Shown: in pieces, positions 26,782 to 38,869 of the stretch | Layout of the letters: each line of letters begins with the position of its first letter | Numbering within the stretch: position 1 is the stretch's first letter | Assembly (NCBI RefSeq): GCF_029227915.1 | Contig: NC_079880.1 | Span: 684,001 to 748,000 of the forward strand | DNA: 64,000 nucleotides | From: Hydractinia symbiolongicarpus | Taxonomy: Eukaryota; Cnidaria; Hydrozoa; Anthoathecata; Hydractiniidae | Reading direction: 5' to 3' | Notes under the pieces: model-generated | What the model was told of the DNA's origin: nothing | The model's database searches: none | What the model saw: the letters and a program-made list of their open reading frames with translations, nothing else | Position numbers and translations under genes: made by a program

Positions 26782-28879
26782 AATTGAACTAACTTTGGAC
26801 TGTGACCTGATGAATGTGATTAATGAGACAATTGGACTCTAAGAAGTAACATTCATCTTAATTTGACATGATTGCCGGAACTCAGCGATTACACTGGGCG
26901 CTGTGGTAGCGCTTCATTTAAACATTTAGATAAATAAGTCATTCTTTACCGTGGGACCAATCCTTGCCGTTATCACGTGCTGTAGAAATAGCGACAGTTT
27001 CAAAAACTACATTTCATTGACTTTCTAACGGTATCAGTCCGTTTCAACTACAACAGTTGCGTCACATATTCGTACCAACATGTATTTATTGATTGTTACC
27101 GATATTACTAAGTTGTATCGCTTTTAACAGTGAAACGATTGACTGTGGCACTTAATTGAACTGATTTTGGACTATGACCTTATAATTGTGATAATTGAGA
27201 CAATTGGACTCCAAGAAATAACATTGTTCTTAATTTGACATGATTGCCGGAACTCAGCGATTACACTGAGCGCTGGGGTAGCACTTAACTTAAAAATGTA
27301 GATAAATAAGTCATTTTGTACTGGGGGACCAATCCTAGCCGTTATTGCGCGCTGACGAATTAGCGACAGTTTCAAAATGTGCATTTCATTGACTTTCTAA
27401 CGGTGTCAGTTCGCTTGAGTTACAACGGTTGCGTCACATATTCGTACCAGCATGTATTTAGCGATACTTATCTGTTATTACTAGGTTGCATCGCTATTAA
27501 CAGTGAAACGAATAAATGTGGGACTTCATTAAACTAACTTTGGACTGAGACCTGATGAATGTGATAAATAAGACAATTGGACTCTAAGAAGTAACATTCA
27601 TCTTAATTTGACATGATTGCCGGAACTCAGCGATTACTCTGGGCGCTGTGGTTGCACTTCATTTGAAAATTTAAATAAATAAGTCATTTTTACTGTGAGA
27701 CCAATCCTAGCCGTTATCGTGCGCTGAAAAAATGGCGACAGTTTCAAAAACTACATTTCATTGACTTTCTAACGGTATCAATCCGCTTCAGTTACAACGG
27801 TTGCGTCACATATTCGTACCAACATGTATTTAGCGATATTTTTTTCACAGTACCAGGTTGCATCGCTTTTAACAGTGAAACGATTGACTTTGGGACTTAA
27901 TTGAACTGATTTTGGACTGTGACCTTATAAATGTTATAAGTGAGAAAATTTGACTCCAAGAAGTAACATTCTTCTTAATTTGACATGATTGCCGGAAGTC
28001 AGCGATTACACTGGGCGCTGTGGTAGCGCTTCATTTAAAAATTTAGATAACTAAGTCAATTTTTATTGTGGGACCAATCCTAGCCCTTAGCGCGCGCTGA
28101 AGAAATAGAGACTGTTTCAAATACTACATTTCATTGATTTTCTAACGGTAGCAGTCCGTTTCAACTACAACAGTTGCGTCACATATTCGTACCAACATGT
28201 ATTTAGCGATATTTATCTGTTAATACTAGGTTGCATCGCTTTTAACAGTGAAACGAATGAATGTGGGACTAAATTGAACTGATTTTGGACTGTGACCTTA
28301 TAAATGTTATAAGTGAGACAATTGAACTCCAAGAAATAACATTCTTCTTAATTTGACATGATTGCCGGAAGTCAGCGATTACACTGGGCGCTTTGGTAGC
28401 GCTTTATTTAAAAATTTAGATAAATAAGTCAATTTTTATTGTGGGACCAATCCTAGACCGTAGCGCGCGCTGAAGAAATAGAGACAGTTTCAAAAAGTGC
28501 ATTTCATTGACTTTTTAACGGTGTCAGTTCGTTTGAGTTACAACGGTTGCGTCACATATTCGTACCAACATGTATTTAGCGATATTTATCTGTTATTACT
28601 AGGTTGCATCGCCTTTAACAGGGAAACGAATGAATGTCGGACTTCATTGAACTAACTTTGGACTGTGACCTGATGAATGTGATAAATAAGACAATTGGAC
28701 TCTAAGAAGTAACATTCATCTTAACTTGACATGATTGCCGGAACTCAGCGATTACACTGGGCGCTGTGGTAGCGCTTCATTTAAAATTTAGATAAATAAG
28801 TCATTCTTTACCGTGCGACCAATCCTAGCCCTTATTGCGCGCTGAAGAAATAGCGACAGTTTCAAAAACTACATTTCAT

Positions 28880-29829
28880 TTACTTTCTAAGGGTGTTAGT
28901 CCGTTTGAGTTACAACGGTTGGGTCAAATATTCGTATTAGCGATATTCTTCTGATATTACTAGGTTGCATCGCTTTTAGCAATGAAACGATTTACTGTGG
29001 GACTTAATTGAACTATCTTTGGACTGTGACCTGATAAATGTGATAAATGAGACATTTGGACTCCAAGAAATAACATTCTTCTTAATTTGACGTGATTGCC
29101 GGAACTCAGCGATTACACTGAGATCTGTGGTAGCGCTTCATTTGAAAATTTAAATAAATAAGTCATTTTTACTGTGAGACCAATCCTAGCCGTTATCGTG
29201 CGCTGAAGAAATGGCGACAGTTTCAAAAACTACATTTCATTGACTTTCTAACGGTATCAATCCGCTTCAGTTACAACGGTTGCGTCACATATTCGTATCA
29301 ACATCTATTTAGCGATATTTTTTCATATTACTAGGTTGCATCGCTTTTAACAGTGAAACGATTGACTGTGGGACTTAATTGAACTGATTTTGGACTGTGA
29401 CCTTATAAATGTTATAAGTGAGACAATTTGACTCCAAGAAATAACATTCTTCTTAATTTCACATGATTGCCGGAAGTCAGCGATTACACTGGGCGCTGTG
29501 GTAGCGCTTCATTTAAAAATTTAGATAAATAAGTCAATTTTTATTTTGGGACCAATCCTAGCCCTTATCGCGCGCTGAAGAAAGAGAGAGGCAGTTTCAA
29601 ATACTACATTTCATTGATTTTCTAACGGTATCAGACCGTTTCAACTACAACACTTGCGTTACATATTCGTACCAACATGTATTTAGTGATTGTTACCGAT
29701 ATTACTAAGTTGCATCGCTTTTAACAGTGAGACGATTGACTGTGGGACTTAATTGAACTGATTTTGGACTATGACCTTATAAATGTGATAATTGAGACAA
29801 TTGGTCTCCAAGAAATCACATTCTTCTTA
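28880..29829 (+). repeat. Detached copy of the 4-monomer HOR
   Basis: From CTTTCTAAGGGTGTTAG onward this matches 22948-23897 at offset 5932 bp, including the deleted junction at 28934, GAGATCTGTGG at about 29120 and GTGAGACGATTG at about 29725. A 2-bp GA expansion (AAAGAGAGAGGCAG near 29585) and GTATCAACATC near 29296 are private. It ends at 29829 by switching to domain III sequence. Confidence 0.87.
28934..28942 (+). other. 11-bp deletion junction (copy 7 of 7)
   Basis: Same junction, in the detached HOR copy (monomer start 28603, 361 bp). Confidence 0.93.
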
Positions 29830-30985
29830 ATTTGACGGGATTGCCGGAGCTCAGCGTTTAAACGGGGCGCTGTGGTAGCGCTTCATTTAAAAATTTAGAT
29901 AAATAAGTCATTCTTTACTGTGGGACCAATCCTAGCCGTTATCGCGCACTGAAGAATTATCGACAGTTTCAAAAACTACATTTCATTGACTTTCTAACGG
30001 TGTCAGTCCGTTTGAGTTGCAACGCTTGGGCACACATTCGTACCAACATGTATTTAGCGATATTTTTTTTGATATTACTAAGTTGCATCGCTTTTAACAA
30101 TGAAACGAATGACTGTGGGACTTAATTGAACTGATTATGTACTGTGACCTTATAAATGTTAAAGTGAGACAATTGGACTCCAAGATATAACATTCTTCCT
30201 AATTTGACATGATTGCCGAAACTCAGCGATTACACTGGGCCCTGTGGTAGCGCTTCAATATAAAATTAAGATAAAAAAGTCATTCTTTACTGTGGGACCA
30301 ATCTTAGCCGTTACCGCGCGCTGAAGAAATATCGACAGTTTCAAAAACGAAATTTCATTGACTTTCTAACGGTGTCAGTCCGTTTGAGTTACAACGATTG
30401 GGTCACATATTCGTACCAAAATGTATTTAGCGATATTTTTTTGATATTACTAGGTTGCATCGCTCTTAACAATGGAACGATTGACTGTGGGACTTAATTG
30501 AACAAATTTTGGACTGTGACCTAATAAATGTGATAAATGAGAAAATTGGACTCCAAGAAATAACATTCTTCTCAATTTGACATGATTGCCGGAACTCAGC
30601 GATTACACAGGGCGCTGTGGTAGCGCTTTATTTAAGAATTTAGTTAAATAAGTCATTCTTTACTGTGGGACCAATCCTATCCGTTATCGCGCACTGAAGA
30701 AATAGCGACAGTTTGAAAAACTACATTTTATTGTCTTTCTAACAGTGTCAGTCCGTTTGAGTTACAACGGTTGGGTCACATATTCGTACTAACATGTATT
30801 TAGCGATATTTTTTTTGATATTACTAGGTTGCATCGCTTTTAACAATGAAACGATTGACTGTGGGACTTAATTGAACAAACTTTGGACTGTGACCTGATA
30901 AATGTGATAAATGAGAAAATTGGACTCCAAGAAATAACATTCTTCTTAATTTGACGGGATTGCCGGAACTTAGCGATTACACGGG

Positions 30986-31000
30986 GCGCTGTGGTAGCGC
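30986..31000 (+). other. Representative GC-rich hairpin of the monomer
   Basis: GCGCT and AGCGC flank a GTGGT loop (5-bp stem, 5-nt loop) at monomer bases 159-173. The same phase holds this element in most copies. It is the strongest short inverted repeat in the monomer and sits just before the A/T block TTTAAAAATTTA. No function is shown by the sequence. Confidence 0.6.
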
Positions 31001-32160
31001 GTCATTTAAAAATTTAGATAAATAAGTCATTCTTTATTGTGGGACCAATCCTAGCCGTTATCGCGCGCTGAAGAATTATCGACTGTTTCAAAAACTACAT
31101 TTCATTGACTTTCTAACGGTGACAGTCCGTTTGAGTTACAACGGTTGGGTCACCTATTCGTACCAACATGTGTTTAGCGATATTTTTCTGATATTACTAG
31201 GTTGCTTCGCTTTTAACAATGAAATGATTGACTGTGGGACTTAATTGAACTAACTTTGGACTGTGACCTGATAAATGCGATAAATGAGACAATTGGACTC
31301 CCAGAAATAACATTCTTTTTAATTTGACGGGATTTTCGGAACTCAGCGATTACACTGGGCGCTGTGGTACCGCTTTATTTAAAAATTTAGATAAATAAGT
31401 CATTCTTTACTGTGGGACCAATCCTAGCAGTTATTGCGCGCTGAAGAAATATCGACAGTTTCAAAAACTAAATTTTATTGACTTTCTAACGGTGTCAGTC
31501 CGTTTGAGTTACAACGGTTGGGTCACACATTCGTACAAACATGTATTTAGCGATATTTTTTTTGATATTACTAAGTTGCATCGCTTTTAACAATGAAACG
31601 AATGACTGTGGGACTTAATGTAACTAAATATGGACTGTGACCTTATAAATGTTAAAGTGAGACAATTGGACTCCAAGAAATAACATTCTTCCTAATTTGA
31701 CATGATTGCCGAAACTCAGCGATTACACTGGGCCCTGTGGTAGCGCTTCAATTAAAAATTAAGATAAAAAAGTCATTCTTTACTGTGGGACCAATCTTAG
31801 CCGTTATCGCGCTCTGAAGAAATATCGACAGTTTCAAAGACAAAATTTCATTGACTTTCTAATGGTGTCAGTCCGTTTGAGTTACAACGATCGGGTCACA
31901 TATTCGTACCAACATGTATTTAGCGATGTTTTTTTGATATTACTAGGTTGCATCGCTCTTAACAATGAAACGATTGACTGTGGGACTTAATTGAACGAAC
32001 TTTGGATTGTGACCTAATAAATGTGATAAATGAGAAAATTGGACTCCAAGAAATAACATTCTTCTCAATTTGACATGATTGCCGGAACTCAGCGATTACA
32101 CTGGCGCTGTGGTTGCGCTTCATTTAAGAATTTAGATAAACCAGTCATTCTTTACTGTGG

Positions 32161-34250
32161 GACCAAGCCTATCCATTATCGCACGCTGAAGAAAGAGCGA
32201 CAGTTTCAAAAACTACATTTTATTGTCTTTCTAACAGTGTCAGTCTGTTTGAGTTACAACGGTTGGGTCACATATTTGTACCAACATGTCTTTAGAGATA
32301 TTTTTTTGATATTGCTAGGCTGCATCGCTCTTAACATTGAAACGATTGACTGTGGGACTTAATTGAACAAACTTTGGACTGTGACCTAATAAATATGATA
32401 AATGAGAAAATTGGACTCCAAGAAATAACATTCTTCTCAATTTGACATGATTGCCAGAACTCAGCGATTACACTGGGCGCTGTGGTAGCGCTTTATTTAG
32501 GAATTTAGATAAATAAGTCATTCTTTACTGTGGGACCAATCCTATCCGTTATCCCGCGCTGAAGAAATAGCGACAGTTTCAAAAACTACATTTCATTGTC
32601 TTTCTAACAGTGTCAGTCCGTTTGAGTTTCAACAGTTGGGTCACATATTCGTACCAACATGTATTTAGCGATATTTATCTGATATTACTAGGTTGCATCG
32701 CTTTTAACAGTGAAACGAATGACTGTGGGACTTAATTGAACTAACTTTGGACTGTGAACTGATAAATGTGATAAATGAAAAAGATTGGACTCCAAGAAAT
32801 AACATTCTTCTTAATTTGACATGATTCCCGGAACTCAGCGGTTACACTGGGCGCTGTGGTAGCGCTTCTTTAAAAATTTAAATTAATAAGCCATTTTTTA
32901 CTGTGGGTCCAATCCTAGCCGTTATCGCGCGCTGAAGAGATAGCGACAGTTTAAAAAACTACATTTCATTGACTTTCTAACGGTGTCAGTCTGTTTGAGT
33001 TACAACGGTTGGGTCACCTATTCGTGCCAACATGTATTTAGCGATATTTTTCTCATATTATTAGGTTGCATCGCTTTTAACAGTGAAACGATTGACTGTG
33101 GCACATAATTGAACTGATTTTGGACTGTGACCTTAAAAAATGTTAAAGGGGAGACAATTGGACTCCAAGAAATAACATTCTTCTTAATTTGACATGATTA
33201 CCGAAACTCAGCGATTACACTGGGCGCTGTGGCAGCGCTTCAATTAAAAATTAAGATAAAAAAGTTATTTTATACTGTGGGACCAATCCTAGCCGTTATC
33301 GCGCGCTGAAGAGATAGCGACAGTTTAAAAAACTACATTTCATTGACTTTCTAACGGTGTCAGTCCGCTTGAGTTTCAACGGTTGGGTCACATATTCGTA
33401 CCAACATGTATTTAGCGATATTTTTTTGATATTACTAGGTTGCATCGCTCTTAACAATGAAACGATTGACTGTGGGACTTAATTGAACAAACTTTGGACT
33501 GTGACCTAATAAATGTGATAAATGAGAAAATTGGACTCCAAGAAATAACATTCTTCTCAATTTGACATGATTGCCGGAACTCAGCGATTACACTGGGCGC
33601 TGTGGTAGCGCTTTATTTAAGAATTTAGATAAATAAGTCATTCTTTACTGTGGGACCAATCCTATCTGTTATCGCGCGCTGAAGAAATAGCGACAGTTTC
33701 AAAAACTACATTTTATTGTCTTTCTAACAGTGTCAGTCCGTTTGAGTTACAACGGTTGGGTCACATATTCGTACTAACATGTATTTAGCGATATTTTTTT
33801 GATATTACTAGGTTGCATCGCTCTTAACAATGAAACGATTAACTGTGGGACTTAATTGAACTGATTATAGACTGTGACCTTGAAAATGTTATAAGTGAGA
33901 CAAGCGGACTCAAAGAAATAACATTCTTTTTAATTTGACATGATTGCCGGAATTCAGCGATTACACCGTGCGCTGTGGTAGCGCTTCATTTAAAAATTTA
34001 GATAAATAAGTCATTCTTTACTGTGGGACAAATCCTAGCCGTTATCACGCTCTGAAGAAATATCGACAGTTTCAAAAACAAAATTTCATTGACTTTCTAA
34101 GAGTATCAATCCGTTTGAGTTACAACGGTTGCGTCACATATTGGTACCAACATGTATTTCGTGATATTTTTCCGGTACTACTAGCTGGTATGGCTTTTAA
34201 CAGTGAAACGATTAATTGTGGGACTTAATTGAACAAACTTTGGACTGTGA
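32161..34250 (+). repeat. Domain III block repeated 53 monomers downstream
   Basis: This matches 51932-54021 at a constant offset of 19771 bp for six successive monomer starts (32319, 32692, 33065, 33439, 33812, 34184). Shared private marks are GACCAAGCCTATCCATTATC, GCTAGGCTGCATCGCTC, GAAAAAGATT, GTTAAAGGGGAGAC, and GGGACAAATCC followed by ATCACGCTCTG. A 140-bp stretch in the partner (53032-53171) differs. Confidence 0.9.
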
Positions 34251-36426
34251 CCTAATAAATGTGATAAATGAGAAAATAGGACTCCAAGAAATAACATTCT
34301 TCCTAATTTGACATGATTGCCGAAACTCAGCGATTACACTGGGCGCTGTGGCAGCGCTTCAATTAAAAATTAAGATAAAAAAGTTATTTTATACTGTGGG
34401 ACCAATCCTAGCCGTTATCGCGCGCTGAAGAGATAGCGACAGTTTAAAAAACTACATTTCATTGACTTTCTAACGGTGTCAGTCCGCTTGAGTTACAACG
34501 GTTGGGTCACATATTCGTACCAACATGTATTTAGCGATATTTTTTTGATATTACTAGGTTGCATCGCTCTTAACAATGAAACGATTGACTGTGGGACTTA
34601 ATTGAACAAACTTTGGACTGTGACCTAATAAATGTGATAAATGAGAAAATTGGACTCCAAGAAATAACATTCTTCTCAATTTGACATGATTGCCGGAACT
34701 CAGCGATTACACTGGGCGCTGGGGTAGCGCTTTATTTAAGAATTTAGATAAATAAGTCATTCTTTACTGTGGGACCAATCCTATCCGTTATCGCGCGCTG
34801 AAGAAATAGCGACAGTTTCAAAAACTACATTTTATTGTCTTTCTAACAGTGTCAGTCCGTTTGAGTTACAACGGTTGGGTCACATATTCGTACCAACATG
34901 TATTTAGCGATATTTTTTGATATTACTAGGTTGTATCGCTTGTAACAATAAAACGATTAACTGTGGGACTTAATTGAACTGATTATGGACTGTGACCTTG
35001 AAAATGTTATAAGTGAGACAAGCGGACTCAAAGAAATAACATTCTTTTTAATTTGACATGATTGCCGGAATTCAGCGATTACACCTGGCGCTGTGGTAGC
35101 GCTTCATTTAAAAATTTAGATAAATAAGTCATTCTTTACTGTGGGACCAATCCTATCCGTTATCGCGCGCTGAAGAAATAGCGACAGTTTCAAAAACTAC
35201 ATTTTATTGTCTTTCTAACAGTGTCAGTCCGTTTGAGTTACAACGGCTGGGTCACATATTCGTACTAACATGTATTTAGCGATATTTTTTTGATATTACT
35301 AGGTTGCATCGCTCTTAACAATGAAACGATTAACTGTGGGACTTAATTGAACTGATTATAGACTGTGACCTTGAAAATGTTATAAGTGAGACAAGCGGAC
35401 TCAAAGAAATAACATTCTTTTTAATTTGACATGATTGCCGGAATTCAGCGATTACACCGTGCGCTGTGGTAGCGCTTCATTTAAAAATTAAGATAAAAAA
35501 GTAATTCTTTACTGTGGGACCAATCTTAGCCGTTATCGCGCGTTGAAGAATTAGAGACAGTTTCAAAAACTACATTTCATTGACTTTTTAACGGTGTCAG
35601 TCCGTTGGAGTTACAACGGTTGCGTCACATATTGGGACCAACATGTATTTCGTGATATTTTTCCGGTACTACTAGCTGGTATGGCTTTTAACAGTGAAAC
35701 GATTGACTGTGGGACTTAATTGAACAAACTTTGGACTGTGACCTAATAAATGTGATAAATAAGAAAATAGGACTCCAAGAAATAACATTCTTCCTAATTT
35801 GACATGATTGCCGAAACTCAGCAATTACACTGGGCGCTGTGGTAGCGCTTCAATTAAAAATTAAGATAAAAAAGTAATTCTTTACTGTGGGACCAATCTT
35901 AGCCGTTATCGGGCGCTGAAGAATTAGAGACAGTTTAAAAAACTACATTTCATTGACTTTCTAACGGTGTCAGTCCGCTTGAGTTACAACGGTTGGGTCA
36001 CATATTCGTACCAACATGTATTTAGCGATATTTTTTTGATATTACTAGGTTGCATCGCTCTTAACAATGAAACGATTGACTGTGGGACTTAATTGAACAA
36101 ACTTTGGACTGTGACCTAATAAATGTGATAAATGAGAAAATTGGACTCCAAGAAATAACATTCTTCTCAATTTGACATGATTGCCGGAACTCAGCGATTA
36201 CATTGGGCGCTGTGGTAGCGCTTCATTTAAAAATTTAGATAAATAAGTCATTCTTTACTGTGGGACCAATCTTAGCCGTTATCGCGCGCTGAAGAATTAG
36301 AGACAGTTTCAAAAACTACATTTCATTGACTTTTTAACGGGGTCAGTCCGTTTGAGTTACAACGGTTGGGTCACCTATTCGTACCAACATGTGTTTAGCG
36401 ATATTTTTCTGATATTACTAGGTTGC

Positions 36427-37286
36427 ATCGCTCTTAACAATGAAACGATTGACTGTGGGACTTAATTGAACAAACTTTGGACTGTGACCTAATAAATGTG
36501 ATAAATAAGAAAATAGGACTCCAAGAAATAACATTCTTCCTAATTTGACATGATTGCCGAAACTCAGCAATTACACTGGGCGCTGTGGTAGCGCTTCAAT
36601 TAAAAATTAAGATAAAAAAGTAATTCTTTACTGTGGGACCAATCTTAGCCGTTATCGCGCGCTGAAGAATTAGAGACAGTTTAAAAAACTACATTTCATT
36701 GACTTTCTAACGGTGTCAGTCCGCTTGAGTTACAACGGTTGGGTCACATATTCGTACCAACATGTATTTAGCGATATTTTTTTGATATTACTAGGTTGCA
36801 TCGCTCTTAACAATGAAACGATTGACTGTGGGACTTAATTGAACAAACTTTGGACTGTGACCTAATAAATGTGATAAATGAGAAAATTGGACTCCAAGAA
36901 ATAACATTCTTCTCAATTTGACATGATTGCCGGAACTCAGCGATTACACTGGGCGCTGGGGTAGCGCTTTATTTAAGAATTTAGATAAATAAGTCATTCT
37001 TTACTGTGGGACCAATCCTATCCGTTATCGCGCGCTGAAGAAATAGCGACAGTTTCAAAAACTACATTTTATTGTCTTTCTAACAGTGTCAGTCCGTTTG
37101 AGTTACAACGGTTGGGTCACATATTCGTACTAACATGTATTTAGCGATATTTTTTTGATATTACTAGGTTGCATCGTTCTTAACAATGAAACGATTGACT
37201 GTGGGACTTAATTGAACAAACTTTGGACTATAACCTAATAAATGTGATAAAAAAACAGAAAATTGGACTCCAAGAAATAACATTCT
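36427..37286 (+). repeat. 4-monomer-shift block, copy 1 (offset 1495)
   Basis: Monomers at 36422, 36795 and 37168 match those at 37917, 38290 and 38663. The pair 35676/36049 is also a close relative of 36422/36795 at offset 746. The copies part near 37286, where this one reads TTCCTAATTTG and the other TTCTTAATTTG followed by ACTCTGCG. Confidence 0.84.
37246..37258 (+). other. A-run insertion variant (copy 1 of 6)
   Basis: GATAAAAAAACAG replaces GATAAATGAG, adding 3 bp. It is always found with GGACTATAACC just upstream, so all six copies descend from one event. Confidence 0.9.
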
Positions 37287-37921
37287 TCCTAATTTGACAT
37301 GATTGCCGAAACTCAGCAATTACACTGGGCGCTGTGGTAGCGCTTCAATTAAAAATTAAGATAAAAAAGTAATTATTTACTGTGGGACCAATCTTAGCGG
37401 TTATCGCGCGCTGAAGAATTAGAGACAGTTTCAAAAACTACATTTCATTGACTTTTTAACGGTGTCAGTCCGTTTGAGTTACAACGGTTGGGTCACCTAT
37501 TCGTACCAACATGTGTTTAGCGATATTTTTCTAATATTACTAGGTTGCATCGCTCTTAACAATGAAACGATTGACTGTGGGACTTAATTGAACAAACTTT
37601 GGACTGTGACCTAATAAATGTGATAAATGAGAAAATTGGACTCCAAGAAATAACATTCTTCTCAATTTGACATGAATGCCGGAACTCAGCGATTACACTT
37701 GGCGCTGTGGTAGCGCTTTATTTAAGAATTTAGATAAATAAGTCATTCTTTACTGTGGGACCAATCCTATCCGTTATCGCGCGCTGAAGAAATAGCGACA
37801 GTTTCAAAAACAACATTTTATTGTCTTTCTAACAGTGTCAGTCCGTTTGAGTTACAACGGTTGGGTCACATGTTCGTACTAACATGTATTTAGCGATATT
37901 TTTTTGATATTACTAGGTTGC

Positions 37922-38781
37922 ATCGTTCTTAACAATGAAACGATTGACTGTGGGACTTAATTGAACAAACTTTGGACTGTGACCTAATAAATGTGATAAA
38001 TAAGAAAATAGGACTCCAAGAAATAACATTCTTCCTAATTTGACATGATTGCCGAAACTCAGCAATTACACTGGGCGCTGTGGTAGCGCTTCAATTAAAA
38101 ATTAAGATAAAAAAGTAATTCTTTACTGTGGGACCAATCTTAGCCGTTATCGCGCGCTGAAGAATTAGAGACAGTTTAAAAAACTACATTTCATTGACTT
38201 TCTAACGGTGTCAGTCCGCTTGAGTTACAACGGTTGGGTCACATATTCGTACCAACATGTATTTAGCGATATTTTTTTGATATTACTAGGTTGCATCGCT
38301 GTTAACAATGAAACGATTGACTGTGGGACTTAATTGAACAAACTTTGGACTGTGACCTAATAAATGTGATAAATGAGAAAATTGGACTCCAAGAAATAAC
38401 ATTCTTCTCAATTTGACATGATTGCCGGAACTCAGCGATTACACTGGGCGCTGGGGTAGCGCTTTATTTAAGAATTTAGATAAATAAGTCATTCTTTACT
38501 GTGGGACCAATCCTATCCGTTATCGCGCGCTGAAGAAATAGCGACAGTTTCAAAAACTACATTTTATTGTCTTTCTAACAGTGTCAGTCCGTTTGAGTTA
38601 CAACGGTTGGGTCACATATTCGTACTAACATGTATTTAGCGATATTTTTTTGATATTACTAGGTTGCATCGTTCTTAACAATGAAACGATTGACTGTGGG
38701 ACTTAATTGAACAAACTTTGGACTATAACCTAATAAATGTGATAAAAAAACAGAAAATTGGACTCCAAGAAATAACATTCT
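37922..38781 (+). repeat. 4-monomer-shift block, copy 2 (offset 1495)
   Basis: This is the counterpart of 36427-37286. It leads into the monomer with GTGGTGGCGCCTAATTTAAAATTTTAG, a form also seen near 40700, 56740 and 58600. Confidence 0.84.
38741..38753 (+). other. A-run insertion variant (copy 2 of 6)
   Basis: Same 13-base variant, 1495 bp after copy 1, in the 4-monomer-shift partner. Confidence 0.9.
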
Positions 38782-38869
38782 TCTTAATTTGACATGATTG
38801 CCGAAACTCTGCGATTACACTGGGCGCTGTGGTGGCGCCTAATTTAAAATTTTAGATAAATAAGTCATT

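Larger units (their letters stand above)
15931..29829 (+). repeat. Satellite domain II: mosaic with 11-bp-deleted lineage
   Basis: It begins where the copy of the 747-2529 block ends, inside the monomer at 15639. The 38 further starts are 16012, 16385, 16756, 17129, 17501, 17873, 18246, 18619, 18980, 19352, 19725, 20086, 20458, 20820, 21194, 21556, 21927, 22299, 22672, 23032, 23403, 23773, 24146, 24506, 24877, 25250, 25623, 25994, 26367, 26740, 27112, 27485, 27857, 28230, 28603, 28964, 29335 and 29709. Hallmarks are TTTTTCATATTACTAGG ends, ACAATTTGACTCC, GTCAATTTTTATTGTGG, and monomers of 360-362 bp caused by a shared deletion. A subfamily with CCAATCATAGCC and GCGCACTTTCAAGAAC occurs only here, near 21030-21090, 25095-25140, 26210-26250 and 26585-26630. 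Sequence turnover looks older and more mixed than in domains I and IV, with one recent 4-monomer amplification inside. Confidence 0.88.

Noticed and set aside
32075-32362. 95-codon plus-strand frame, and a 70-codon one at 23977-24189
   Set aside because: It is the longest frame in the window but lies wholly within the repeat, is opened by single-base changes, and crosses a monomer boundary. Its paralogue in the 51.9-kb copy gives no independent support.
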